A DNA stretch of 14,182 bases from Micrococcales bacterium (GCA_003157445.1 PMJN01000476.1:1-14182), one strand, 5' to 3'; shown: positions 6,146 to 13,426, counted from the stretch's first letter. The notes: generated from the sequence alone by a model not told the origin. Made by a program: numbers and translations.

Positions 6146-7123
6146 TCAGTATCGGGACCCTTGCGGCGCGGGCAGGGCGTCGAGGTCGGCCAGGTCTGCC
6201 GGGGTCAGCTCGATGTCCGCGGCACCAGCGTTGTCGACGAGGTACTTCGGGGTCTTGGTCCCTGGGATGGGGATCACGTGCTCGCCCTGGGCGACCACCC
6301 ACGCCAGCGCCACTTGTGCCGGGGTGGCCCCGACCCGCTCGGCGATCTCCCGCACCCGCGCGGCGATACCCAGGTTGGCGCGGAGCGCGTCTTGCTGGAA
6401 GCGCGGCTGCCTACGCCGGAAGTCGTCTTTGGGCAGGTCGTCGAAGGAGGAGAACCGTCCGGCGAGGAATCCCCGTCCCAGCGGCGCGTAGGCCAGGAAG
6501 GCGATCGCGTGTTCCTGGCAGTACGGCAGCACGTCGGTGAGCCGGTCTCGGGTCCACAACGACAGCTCGGACTGCACTGAGGTCACGGGGTGCACCGCCT
6601 GCGCGCGCTTGATGTCCTGGGCCGTGACCTCCGAGAGGCCGAGATGGCCTGCCTTGCCGGCCGCCACGGTTTCGGCCATCGCGCCCCAGGTCTCCTCCAC
6701 CGGCACCTTCGGGTCCACCCGGTGCAGCTGGTAGAGGTCCACGTGGTCGGTGCCGAGCCGTCGCAGGCTGTCGTCGATCGACTTCCGGACGTGTTCGGGG
6801 CGGCCGTTGTTGACGAAGAGGGGCGAGTTGCCGGGACCGCCGGTCGGGTCGTTGACGACAAGACCGACCTTGGTGGCCAGCACCGCGCGCCCACGGTGGC
6901 CCCCGGTCAGGGCCCGGCCGACGAGCTCCTCGTTGGTGTGGGGCCCGTAGACGTCGGCGGTGTCGACCAGGCTCACGCCGAGGTCGAGCGCTTGCCGGAT
7001 CACGGCGATGGAGGTGTCGTCGTCGCGCGGAGTTGCCATGTCGTAGGAGAAGGTCATGCCCATGCAGCCCAGGCCGATGACGCCGACCTTGGGGCCTTGG
7101 GTGCCGAGTGTGGTGGTTCGCAT
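6146..7123 (-). CDS. Aldo-keto reductase 1 (AKR13/YakC-like)
   Basis: Predicted NADPH-dependent aldo-keto reductase of 325 residues with a TIM-barrel fold. The catalytic tetrad is visible as Asp54 and Tyr59 in DTADVYG, Lys85 in LATKVG and His134 in LYQLHRVDP. The C-terminal IPIPGTKTPKYLVDN segment is the usual NADP-binding phosphate loop. I prefer the ATG at 7123, because MRTTTLGTQGPKVG then matches the family start. An in-frame ATG at 7165 overlaps the dehydrogenase stop as ATGA and would add 14 residues (MTPPQPPANRKLKT), so translational coupling from there is a real alternative. Neither start has a strong ribosome-binding site. It is the last gene of a two-gene unit with the alcohol dehydrogenase. 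Family members reduce aldehydes, ketones or methylglyoxal; no specific substrate can be read from the sequence. Confidence 0.92.
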   Translation of the reverse strand: MRTTTLGTQGPKVGVIGLGCMGMTFSYDMATPRDDDTSIAVIRQALDLGVSLVDTADVYGPHTNEELVGRALTGGHRGRAVLATKVGLVVNDPTGGPGNSPLFVNNGRPEHVRKSIDDSLRRLGTDHVDLYQLHRVDPKVPVEETWGAMAETVAAGKAGHLGLSEVTAQDIKRAQAVHPVTSVQSELSLWTRDRLTDVLPYCQEHAIAFLAYAPLGRGFLAGRFSSFDDLPKDDFRRRQPRFQQDALRANLGIAARVREIAERVGATPAQVALAWVVAQGEHVIPIPGTKTPKYLVDNAGAADIELTPADLADLDALPAPQGSRY

Positions 7124-7161
7124 GGTTTTCAGCTTTCGGTTAGCTGGAGGTTGCGGCGGGG

Positions 7162-8199
7162 TCATGGGGTGAGCAGGACCTTGAGTGCCTCGCGGGAGTC
7201 CATGGCCTTGTAGCTCTCGGCTACCTGGTCAAGGGTTACCGTCCGGTCGAACACCCGGCCTGGGTTGATGCGGCCCTCCAGGACGTCCGGCAGGGCCTGT
7301 TCGATGTAGGCGCGCACGGGCGCGGGACCGCCGGTCAGGGTCGCGTTCTTGCCGAACAGCGAGCCGAAGCCGATCGGTGCCTGCTCGTACTGCGGCACAC
7401 CGACGCGGCTGATCACGCCGCCGGGGCGGACCACGCCGTAGGCCATCTCGTAGGCCGGCAGGTGGCCGACCGCCTCTAGCACCACGTGGGTGCCCTCGCC
7501 GCCGGTGAGCTCGAGGACCTTGGCGATCCCCTCCTTGCCGCGTTCGGGCACCACATCGGTGGCGCCGAACTCGCGGCCCAGGTTGGTGCGGGAGGCGTGG
7601 CGGCCCATGAGGATGATCCGCTCGGCGCCCATCTGTTTGGAGGCCAGGACCGCCGACAGGCCCACGGCGCCGTCGCCGATCACGGTCACGGTCGTGCGCT
7701 GGTTCACCTTGCCCATGTGGGCCGCGTGGTAGCCGGTGAGGTACACGTCGGACAGAGTCAGCAGCGAGGGCAGAAGCTCGGAGTCCTCGCCGACCGGCGC
7801 GGCGACCAGGGTTCCGTCGGCCTGCGGCACGCGGATCGCCTCGGCCTGCCCGCCGCCCACGCCGCCGGCGCCGTACCAGCCACCGTGCACGCACGAGGTC
7901 TGGAAGCCTTCACGGCAGAACTGGCAGGTGTTGTCTTGGAAGGCGAACGGTGAGATGACGAAGTCGCCCCTGCGCACAGTGGTCACATCGCTGCCGGTCT
8001 CCTCCACCACGCCGAGGAACTCGTGACCCATCGGCACGCCTGTGCCCGAGGTGGGCATGTTGCGGTACGGGTGCAGGTCGGACCCGCAGACGCAGCTGAG
8101 CACGACTCGCACGATCGCGTCGGTCGGCGCCTGGATCCTCGGGTCCGGCACTTCCTCAACCCGCACGTCGCCCGCGCCGTACATGAATGTTGCTCGCAT
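7162..8199 (-). CDS. Zinc-dependent alcohol dehydrogenase (medium-chain family)
   Basis: Predicted NAD(P)-dependent alcohol dehydrogenase of 345 residues. Catalytic zinc ligands are Cys38 (CVCGSD), His59 and Glu60 (GHE), with Asp151 in LSDVYLTGYHAA a likely further ligand. The nucleotide-binding motif GDGAVG is at residues 175-180. The structural-zinc lobe has three cysteines, Cys92, Cys95 and Cys103. The position of the first of the usual four is Asp89, a variant I believe occurs in part of the family. The frame is open far upstream to 8772, but the ATG at 8199 is chosen: it has a TGGAG site 5 nt before it, and MRATFMYGAGDVRVEEVPDP is the standard family start. It overlaps the alternative start of aldo-keto reductase 1 by 4 bp, so the two probably form an operon. 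Candidate operator B lies about 100 bp upstream. Confidence 0.92.
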   Translation of the reverse strand: MRATFMYGAGDVRVEEVPDPRIQAPTDAIVRVVLSCVCGSDLHPYRNMPTSGTGVPMGHEFLGVVEETGSDVTTVRRGDFVISPFAFQDNTCQFCREGFQTSCVHGGWYGAGGVGGGQAEAIRVPQADGTLVAAPVGEDSELLPSLLTLSDVYLTGYHAAHMGKVNQRTTVTVIGDGAVGLSAVLASKQMGAERIILMGRHASRTNLGREFGATDVVPERGKEGIAKVLELTGGEGTHVVLEAVGHLPAYEMAYGVVRPGGVISRVGVPQYEQAPIGFGSLFGKNATLTGGPAPVRAYIEQALPDVLEGRINPGRVFDRTVTLDQVAESYKAMDSREALKVLLTP

Positions 8200-8294
8200 C
8201 AGTTCTCCAGAGATGAGGTCGACATCAAAGGTGGCGCGGATGCCCGCGCGACCGGATGCCTCCAGACAACACGCTCGCCGGCAAAGGTAGGAGT

Positions 8295-8318
8295 CCCTGC
8301 TGATCCAGGTACTGGCAG
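8295..8318 (-). promoter_or_regulatory. Candidate operator B upstream of the alcohol dehydrogenase
   Basis: On the minus strand these 24 bp, running from CTGCCAGTACC to AGCAGGG, are identical to 2652-2675. As at site A, the element points toward the metabolic gene, whose ATG lies 96 bp further on. It is preceded by a run of eight G (minus strand), and followed at 8290-8285 by TACCTT, which has the shape of a -10 box. The exact identity across 5.6 kb in otherwise unrelated flanks implies a shared regulator. Confidence 0.6.
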
Positions 8319-8470
8319 ACCCCCCCCTGGGCCGGAAGTTGATCAATGACTGCTGCTGGCCGCCGGGCACCTGGTCCGGACGGGGTGCCGCCCGTGCGCT
8401 CAGTCCTGGAGGACCCGGCGGGGTCCATCCAGTCTCCGTCGCAGGTATCGCGCTCGCTCGGTTGCGCCGA

Positions 8471-9313
8471 TCATTGCCCTGGTGGGAAGTCGGTCGATGC
8501 GGCGAGCTCTGTTTGTGCCTCGAAGTCGGCGATCCGCCTGCGCAGCGTCGCCAGTGTGGTCTGCAGCGCCTGCGAGCCGAGCACCATGCGCAGTGGCGCG
8601 GGTTCGATGTCGACGCTGTCGATGATGCGGGCGGCCATCCGGGCGGCGTCGCCGGGCGCGAGTCCGTTCGCCGGGTCGAGCATCGCCAGGAAGCTGTGGG
8701 CGGGGTTGTCGTCGTAGGCGCCGATGAGGTCGGCGACCTGGGCGCTGCCGTGGCGGAACTCGGTGCGGGCACCGCCGGGCTCGACGATCGTCATGCCGAT
8801 CCCGAAGGGGGCGACCTCCTGTGCGACCGCTTCGGCGAAGCCTTCGATGCCCCACTTGGTGGCGTGGTACATCGAGTTGCCCGGGAACGCCACCTGCCCG
8901 CCGTAGGAGGAGATCTGGATGATCCGGCCGCCTCCCTGGGCACGCAGGTGCGGCAGTGCCGACCGGATGAGCTGGATCGACCCGGTCAGGTTGGTCGCGA
9001 TCATATGATCGACCTGCGCGTCCGTGAGTTCTTCGGCAGCGCCGAACAGGCCGTACCCGGCGTTGCTGACGATCACGTCGACGTTACCCAGCTGTGCAAA
9101 GGTGCGGTCCACGACCTCGTGGACCGCGCGCGTGTCGGTCACGTCGAGAAGCTCGGCGCGGAAGGTCTGCGGGTGAGCCTCGAGAAGGTCGCTGACCTTG
9201 CTCGTGTCGCGTACGGTCCCGACGACGCGGTCGCCGCGAGCGAGGAGCTGGTCAGTCAGCTGGCGGCCGAAGCCGCTGCTGACACCGGTGATGAGCCAGG
9301 TGCGGGGTGTCAT
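8471..9313 (-). CDS. Classical short-chain dehydrogenase/reductase (SDR 2)
   Basis: Predicted NAD(P)H oxidoreductase of 280 residues. TGVSSGFG (residues 9-16) is the cofactor motif, followed by SNAG (83-86), Asn108, and the triad Ser136, Tyr149 and Lys153 in MYHATKWG. The start at 9313 has a strong AAGGAGG site; the frame extends to 9340 but that adds nothing family-like. PGGARTEFRHGS and the TDFP ending resemble SDR 1 at 3857-4690, so the two are probably paralogues of one SDR subgroup. The first Asn of the common NNAG motif is Ser here, a tolerated variant. It lies 84 bp downstream of the NmrA-like gene and is probably the last gene of the aldo-keto reductase 2 transcription unit. The following 271-bp gap carries the promoter region of the alcohol dehydrogenase. 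Confidence 0.92.
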   Translation of the reverse strand: MTPRTWLITGVSSGFGRQLTDQLLARGDRVVGTVRDTSKVSDLLEAHPQTFRAELLDVTDTRAVHEVVDRTFAQLGNVDVIVSNAGYGLFGAAEELTDAQVDHMIATNLTGSIQLIRSALPHLRAQGGGRIIQISSYGGQVAFPGNSMYHATKWGIEGFAEAVAQEVAPFGIGMTIVEPGGARTEFRHGSAQVADLIGAYDDNPAHSFLAMLDPANGLAPGDAARMAARIIDSVDIEPAPLRMVLGSQALQTTLATLRRRIADFEAQTELAASTDFPPGQ

Positions 9314-9397
9314 GGGTTTCCTCCTTGAGGGGGTCCTCACGCGACGACGATCGGATTGGAGTGTTTCTTGGATCCGTGCGGTGTTGAGCCCAGGTGC

Positions 9398-10186
9398 TCA
9401 GTTCGCGGCGAGCACGTGCAGGGCTTCACGCACCCGTTGGGGCTCGTCGTCTATGGGCCTGTTCGAGGTGTCATGGACCCCGTCGAGCGCCTTGGGCGGG
9501 TCTTGGTCGAGGGCGGCGAACAGGGGGTCGAGATTCTCCGGTGCCGGGCCGTGCTCGGCGACCAGCTCGAAGGTCTTGTGGTCGGCGGCTTGCGATCCGA
9601 GGCTGCCGAGCAGGACCTGGGCGATCTGGCGGCGTGCGATCACGCCGTCGCTGGCGTCGCCGGCCTGGCGCCTGTCGCCCTGCAGGAATACGAGCCGTTG
9701 CTCGTCGGGGCCGTTGTAGTCGAACCAGCCGGGGCGCACGATCGTGTATGGACGCCCGCTGGCTCGCACGAGCCGTTCGGAGCGGCGTTTCCAGTCGTGC
9801 GCTTCGGTGGACCGGTTGTAGGGACCCGTCCGGTTGGTCACGCCGATGGCGGTCATCAGCGCGATGCGCGCCGGGCTGGAGCCCAGTGCGGTCAGGATGT
9901 TGCGCACGGCGCCGTAGTCGACGTTCTCCATCCCGGTCTTACCTGCACCGCGCGAGCCGTGGGTGAACACGACGGCGTCGACCCCGGCCACGGCCGCCGG
10001 AAGGGTGTCGGGGCGGGTGATGTCAGCGACGGCCAGGTGGGCTTCGCGCGGCAGCTGCCGCGCGGTGTCGGGGTCGCGCACCAGGGCGCGGGTGGCGTAC
10101 CCCTGGCGGATCGCGCCGGCGACCACGAGCTGCCCGATGCTGCCCGTCGCACCGACGACCAGCACGGTCATGGGGCGAGTGTTCAT
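9398..10186 (-). CDS. NmrA-like / atypical SDR NAD(P)-binding protein
   Basis: 262-residue Rossmann-fold protein with GATGSIG at residues 12-18, ALVRDPD after the second strand, and the VADITRPDTLPAAVAGVDAV pattern of the atypical SDR (NAD(P)H-binding, NmrA-like) group. The canonical YxxxK catalytic pair is not evident; the region after RIALMTAIGV reads YNRSTEAHDWKRRSE. It could therefore be an NAD(P)-sensing or reductase-like protein. The ATG at 10186 has GAGGAG 6 nt upstream; an internal ATG at 10171 is the alternative. It sits 41 bp downstream of the CMD-family gene and 84 bp upstream of SDR 2 on the same strand, indicating an operon. PYTIVRPGWFDYN is the usual substrate-side loop of this group. 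No specific reaction can be assigned. Confidence 0.88.
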   Translation of the reverse strand: MNTRPMTVLVVGATGSIGQLVVAGAIRQGYATRALVRDPDTARQLPREAHLAVADITRPDTLPAAVAGVDAVVFTHGSRGAGKTGMENVDYGAVRNILTALGSSPARIALMTAIGVTNRTGPYNRSTEAHDWKRRSERLVRASGRPYTIVRPGWFDYNGPDEQRLVFLQGDRRQAGDASDGVIARRQIAQVLLGSLGSQAADHKTFELVAEHGPAPENLDPLFAALDQDPPKALDGVHDTSNRPIDDEPQRVREALHVLAAN

Positions 10187-10227
10187 GACCTTCTCCTCGG
10201 GAATCGTTGTTTCAGCACGGGTTGTGC

Positions 10228-10983
10228 TCACGGCGGCGTGGCCTCGTTGACCACGCGGAGCCCGTTGAGCGTGCGGGGGTAGCCGATGTAGGGGACGAGC
10301 TGGGTCAGGACGTCGATCAGGCGTGCGCGGTCGTTGCCGACGTGCAGGTTCGCGGCGACGTGTCCCTTGACCTGGGCTTCGCACCCGCCGAGGGAGACGA
10401 GCATGGTGAAGGTGAGCAGCTCACGCATCGCCGCGTCGAGGCCGGTGCGTGTGTAGTGGTCACCGAAGCAGTTCGCCGACAGGTAGTGCTGGATGTGCAC
10501 CTGGTCCTTCGGCGCACTGGCGTACAGGCTTTCGACGGTGCCGGCGCCGATGATCTGCTTCTGGAGCGCCAGACCCTTCTCGCCGCGGGTCTGGCGCGTG
10601 GTGGTGGACTGCCCGGTCAGGGGGAGCTCGACCCCCCGCTCGACCAGGACGTCGTTGGTCGCCTGAAGGAAGTCGAAGACCTTGGCCATGCCCACGTACG
10701 GCACCGCCTGGTACACGATCTCCTTGACCTCCACCGGGGTGACCCCGACAGTTAGCGCCGCGCCGAGCATCACCTGGTACTCGCTGAGCGCCTGGGATGC
10801 GATCATCGACGCGAGCTGCACCATGAGCCTCGTCCTGGTGCCCAGGTCCCCGTGGCCGAGCACCTCGTCGAAGGCGAAGTTGTCGAAGTACTCGACCAGC
10901 TCGGGATCGGTCTGCTTCAGCGTCGAGACACGCCCGGGGAACAGCTCCTCGTGGTTGTTCGTCGCTTCCTTACTGATAGTCAT
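10228..10983 (-). CDS. Carboxymuconolactone decarboxylase family protein, two CMD domains
   Basis: 251-residue all-helical protein made of two CMD-like repeats. The first spans about residues 28-115 (EYFDNFAFDEVLGHG, then LSEYQVMLGAALTVGVTP and EIVYQAVPYVG). The second spans about 150-245 (HYLSANCFGDHYTRTG, LLTFTMLVSLGGCEAQVKGH, LTQLVPYIGYPRTLNGL). The AhpD-type CxxC peroxidase motif is absent; only the single Cys of GGCEAQ is in the equivalent helix, so a disulfide-based antioxidant role is not supported. True gamma-carboxymuconolactone decarboxylases act in the protocatechuate pathway, but no other gene of that pathway is here, so the family name should not be taken as the reaction. The start at 10983 has AAGGAG upstream. 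It follows aldo-keto reductase 2 by 74 bp. CMD proteins often neighbour GtHNL-type cupins, one of which is in this window. Confidence 0.9.
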   Translation of the reverse strand: MTISKEATNNHEELFPGRVSTLKQTDPELVEYFDNFAFDEVLGHGDLGTRTRLMVQLASMIASQALSEYQVMLGAALTVGVTPVEVKEIVYQAVPYVGMAKVFDFLQATNDVLVERGVELPLTGQSTTTRQTRGEKGLALQKQIIGAGTVESLYASAPKDQVHIQHYLSANCFGDHYTRTGLDAAMRELLTFTMLVSLGGCEAQVKGHVAANLHVGNDRARLIDVLTQLVPYIGYPRTLNGLRVVNEATPP

Positions 10984-11057
10984 GGGTCGTCTCTCCTTAC
11001 CGCGGTCACGTGCACAAGCGGGTGGCGCAGCCCGGCCCTCGGCGGCGTCCGGTGGCG

Positions 11058-12038
11058 TCAGAAGTAGGTCGGCTCCCGGGGCGTGTACGGCTGGTTGAGG
11101 GCGGCAAGCTCGCCGTCGTCCAGCTCGATTCGTGTCGCGGCGACGGCGTCGGCGAGATGGCCGGGCTTGGTCGCGCCGATGATCGGCGTGGTCACGACAG
11201 GGTTGCTGAGCACCCATGCCATCGCGATCTGCGCCATGCAGACTCCGCGCCGCTTGGCGATCTTCTCGAGCGCGTCGACAGTGGCGCGGTCGGACTCCAG
11301 GTACAGCGGCCGGCCAGACTGGTCGATGGCCGGGTTCGCGCCGGCACGGGCGGTGCTGCCGGTACCCCACGGACGCGTCACGAGGCCCGCGGCGAGCGGG
11401 CTCCACGGGATGCTGGCGACGCCCTGATCGGCCAGGAGCCCGAACATCTCGCGCTCCTCCTCTCGCTGCACCAGGTTGTACTGGTGCTGCATCGAGGCGA
11501 ACCGCGTCCACCCGTGCAGATCAGCGGTGTACTGCATCGTGGCGAACTGCCACGTCCGCATCGACGACGCGCCGAGGTACCGGGCTTTGCCGGCCTTGAC
11601 CACGTCGTGCAGAGCCTCCATCGTCTCCTGTACGGGTGTCTCGGGGTCGAAGCGGTGGATCTGGAGCAGGTCGATGAAGTCGACGCCCAGGCGTGCCAGG
11701 CAGGCGTCTACCTGTTCGAAGATGGCTTTGCGGGACAGCCCGGACCCGCCGGGGCCGGCGTGGATCGGCCAGTAGATCTTGGTCGCCAGGACGATCTCCT
11801 CGCGGCTGGTGTACTTCTTCAGCGCCCGTCCGACGATCTCCTCCGAGGTGCCCTGGGCGTATACGTTCGCGGTGTCCCAGAAGGTGATGCCGAGGTCGAT
11901 CGCTTGACGGAAGAGCGGCTCCGCGCCATCGTCGTCAAGGGTCCACTCCCGACCCTTCGCGGGGTCACCGAAGCTCATACAGCCAAGAGCGATGCGGCTG
12001 ACTTTCAGCCCCGACGTGCCGAGGCGGGTGTAGTCCAT
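11058..12038 (-). CDS. Aldo-keto reductase 2
   Basis: 326-residue aldo-keto reductase. The catalytic tetrad is Asp55 and Tyr60 (WDTANVYAQG), Lys87 (LATKIYW) and His128 (LLQIHRFDP). It ends with TTPIIGATKPGHLADAV, the NADP phosphate-binding segment, and PYTPREPTYF. This pattern fits the AKR group related to plant auxin-induced and bacterial YajO/Tas-like reductases rather than the AKR13-like sequence of aldo-keto reductase 1. The frame is open upstream to 12515, but the ATG at 12038 is chosen because MDYTRLGTSGLKVSRIALG is the standard start and AAAGGA lies 6 nt before it. It is first in a four-gene minus-strand unit with the CMD, NmrA-like and SDR 2 genes, and lies 230 bp downstream of regulator 2. 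A TAACGT box at 12100-12105 may be its -10, next to candidate site D. Confidence 0.92.
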   Translation of the reverse strand: MDYTRLGTSGLKVSRIALGCMSFGDPAKGREWTLDDDGAEPLFRQAIDLGITFWDTANVYAQGTSEEIVGRALKKYTSREEIVLATKIYWPIHAGPGGSGLSRKAIFEQVDACLARLGVDFIDLLQIHRFDPETPVQETMEALHDVVKAGKARYLGASSMRTWQFATMQYTADLHGWTRFASMQHQYNLVQREEEREMFGLLADQGVASIPWSPLAAGLVTRPWGTGSTARAGANPAIDQSGRPLYLESDRATVDALEKIAKRRGVCMAQIAMAWVLSNPVVTTPIIGATKPGHLADAVAATRIELDDGELAALNQPYTPREPTYF

Positions 12039-12124
12039 GATCGTTCCTTTCGTTGCCGGCTCCTGGCCCCGCTGGGCTGTAGCCACGTTTGCGATCTCGA
12101 CGTTACGTGCGGCCGCCTGCGGGC

Positions 12125-12160
12125 GGCAGGCCCTGCTGGTACCCCTCTTGTCGGACCCCC
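12125..12160 (-). promoter_or_regulatory. Candidate operator D upstream of aldo-keto reductase 2 (diverged)
   Basis: Minus-strand sequence GGGGGTCCGAC, then GGTACCAGCAGGG and CCTGCC. It keeps the GGTCC and CAGCAGGG outer parts of site A and shares CAGGGCCTGCCGC exactly with site C, but the central GCCAGTACCTG is changed. It points toward aldo-keto reductase 2, about 87 bp away, as sites A and B point toward their genes. A 6-bp inverted repeat (GCCTGC at 12115-12120, GCAGGC at 12126-12131) overlaps its downstream edge. Confidence 0.4.
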
Positions 12161-12268
12161 TTAGCGGACGCAGGGTTCGGGCACCTGGTGATCTGGCCCC
12201 GCCACGCGTGTCCCAGGACCAATCCGCCAGCACGGGGAGGCCGACGACGAGGATGATCCCGGGCGCGG

Positions 12269-13156
12269 TTAAGACGCGTCCTTGGCGTCTTGCGACTCGG
12301 CGCGTTGTTCCTGCTCGAGCGTGGCGGCCCAGCTCGCCAGGAGGTTGAGCGCGTCCTGGGTCGGCGTGCCGGGTTCGGCCGTGTAGACGAGCAGGGTCAG
12401 TCCGGGGTCGCAGGGAAGCCCCAGCGCCTCGTAGGTCAGGTCGAGGCCGCCGACGACCGGGTGGTGTAGCTGCTTGAACCCCGTGCGGTGGAAGAGCACG
12501 TTGTGCGCCGCCCACCTGGTGCGGAACTCCTGGCTTCGGGTTGACAGCTCACCCACGAGGTCACTCAGGGCGCGGTCGTAGGGGTTGCGCCCGGCTTCGG
12601 CGCGTAGGACCGCGACCATGTCGCTGGCGGTGCGTTCCCAGTCGGCGTAGAACCACTTCGCTCGCGGGTCCAGGAAGGTGAACCGGGCCGTGTTCGCCGG
12701 CCGCGCCGGGCCGTCGAGCACAGGTGCATACAGCGCGCGACCCAGGCTGTTCATGGCAACCACGTCGGCCCGACCGTTGCGCACCCATGCCGGTGCGTTG
12801 ATGGAGTCCAGGACCCGCTGGACGCTCGGGCGCACCTGCTTCGGTGCGGGGCGGCGTCGGGTCCTGCCGCTGGCGTTCGCGGCGTGGGCGAGGTCGAACA
12901 GGTGGGCGCGCTCCGCATCGTCGAGCTGCAGCGCGCGGGCAAGGGCCTTCAGGACGCTGTCGGAGGCGCCGGTGAGGTCTCCTCGTTCGAGGCGGACGTA
13001 GTAGTCGACGCTGACCCCGGCGAGCATCGCGACCTCTTCGCGGCGCAGCCCGGGGACGCGCCGGTTCCCGCCGTAGGCCGAAAGGCCCGCCTGTTGCGGG
13101 GTGATCCTGGCCCGACGGGTCCCCAGGAACTCACGGATCTCGGTGCGGTTGTCCAC
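12269..13156 (-). CDS. MmyB-like XRE-family transcriptional regulator (regulator 2)
   Basis: 295-residue paralogue of regulator 1. The helix-turn-helix is in PGLRREEVAMLAGVSVDYYV (about residues 35-54). The C-terminal MmyB-like domain carries NSLGRALYAP, RFTFLDPRAKWFY, DWERTASDMVAVLRAEAGRN, ELSTRSQEFRTRWAAHNV and TLLVYTAEPGTPT. I chose the GTG at 13156 because the protein then starts MDNRTEIREFL exactly like the paralogue, and TACGCT ends 6 nt before the GTG, giving a leaderless transcript; the frame extends only to 13177. It lacks the extra VRPS repeat. The C-terminal tail (EQEQRAESQDAKDAS) differs from regulator 1. It lies upstream of the aldo-keto reductase 2 unit in the same direction. 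Candidate sites lie both in front of it and in front of that unit, so autoregulation and control of the enzymes are plausible. Confidence 0.9.
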   Translation of the reverse strand: MDNRTEIREFLGTRRARITPQQAGLSAYGGNRRVPGLRREEVAMLAGVSVDYYVRLERGDLTGASDSVLKALARALQLDDAERAHLFDLAHAANASGRTRRRPAPKQVRPSVQRVLDSINAPAWVRNGRADVVAMNSLGRALYAPVLDGPARPANTARFTFLDPRAKWFYADWERTASDMVAVLRAEAGRNPYDRALSDLVGELSTRSQEFRTRWAAHNVLFHRTGFKQLHHPVVGGLDLTYEALGLPCDPGLTLLVYTAEPGTPTQDALNLLASWAATLEQEQRAESQDAKDAS

Positions 13157-13162
13157 CCGGCC

Positions 13163-13168
13163 AGCGTA
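13163..13168 (-). promoter_or_regulatory. Probable -10 box of regulator 2 (leaderless transcript)
   Basis: Minus-strand TACGCT, a TANNNT match, ends 6 nt before the GTG at 13156. No Shine-Dalgarno precedes the GTG. The arrangement mirrors the TACCGT box of regulator 1, which supports both the start choice and the promoter. Confidence 0.5.
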
Positions 13169-13187
13169 CGAGCGCACTTCAGGGCGT

Positions 13188-13225
13188 GGGAGGCCCCGCC
13201 AGTACCTGTCTTAACAGGGCCTGCC
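13188..13225 (+). promoter_or_regulatory. Candidate operator C upstream of regulator 2
   Basis: 38-bp block with GCCAGTACCTG and CAGGG spaced as in site A, matching it at 30 of 38 positions and lying at the same distance (32 bp) from the regulator start as site A (33 bp). Its right end runs into an inverted repeat, CCTGCC at 13220-13225 and GGCAGG at 13232-13237. Unlike site A, the element points toward no intact plus-strand gene. Confidence 0.55.
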
Positions 13226-13351
13226 GCAGCGGGCAGGACCACGGTTGGCTGGCTGTTGCCGCCACCGGCAGACCCCGTGCAACGGACCGGCAGCAACTGC
13301 AAGCCCGTCACTGTGGGTGCTGCCCTGGAAGGACGGCCATCCGACCAGCCA

Positions 13352-13426
13352 ATGGCTATCGTCGTGGCAGCGCTGTTCCTGATCGGCCTCGGTGCCCTGG
13401 TGCACCCCAGAACTCGATCGATCTGA
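13352..13426 (+). CDS. Very small membrane-type ORF or gene fragment
   Basis: 24 codons beginning ATG at 13352, reading MAIVVAALFLIGLGALVHP and ending RTRSI before a TGA inside a short direct repeat. The first 19 residues form a plausible transmembrane helix. It lies 126 bp downstream of candidate operator C and in the direction that element points, where a regulated gene would be expected. There is no good ribosome-binding site; the GGAAGGA near 13328 is too distant. It could be the broken N-terminus of a small membrane protein lost by deletion, a real small protein, or chance. Low confidence. Confidence 0.2.
   Translation: MAIVVAALFLIGLGALVHPRTRSI

Noticed and set aside
8200..8772. Long upstream extension of the alcohol dehydrogenase frame
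   Set aside because: It runs antisense-frame through SDR 2 with low-complexity Pro/Ser/Thr/Arg content. The real start at 8199 has a ribosome-binding site and the family N-terminus.
8339..9328. 329-codon plus-strand frame opposite SDR 2
   Set aside because: Shadow of the SDR 2 gene on the other strand; the composition follows the complementary codons and it has no recognisable domain.
9356..10282. 308-codon plus-strand frame opposite the NmrA-like gene
   Set aside because: Gly/Val/Asp-rich mirror frame typical of GC-rich antisense reading; no motif.
10228..10983. AhpD-like alkylhydroperoxidase function for the CMD protein
   Set aside because: The CxxC motif required for that activity is absent.
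12039..12515. Upstream extension of the aldo-keto reductase 2 frame into regulator 2
   Set aside because: It overlaps regulator 2 in another frame and matches nothing; the ATG at 12038 fits the family and has a Shine-Dalgarno site.
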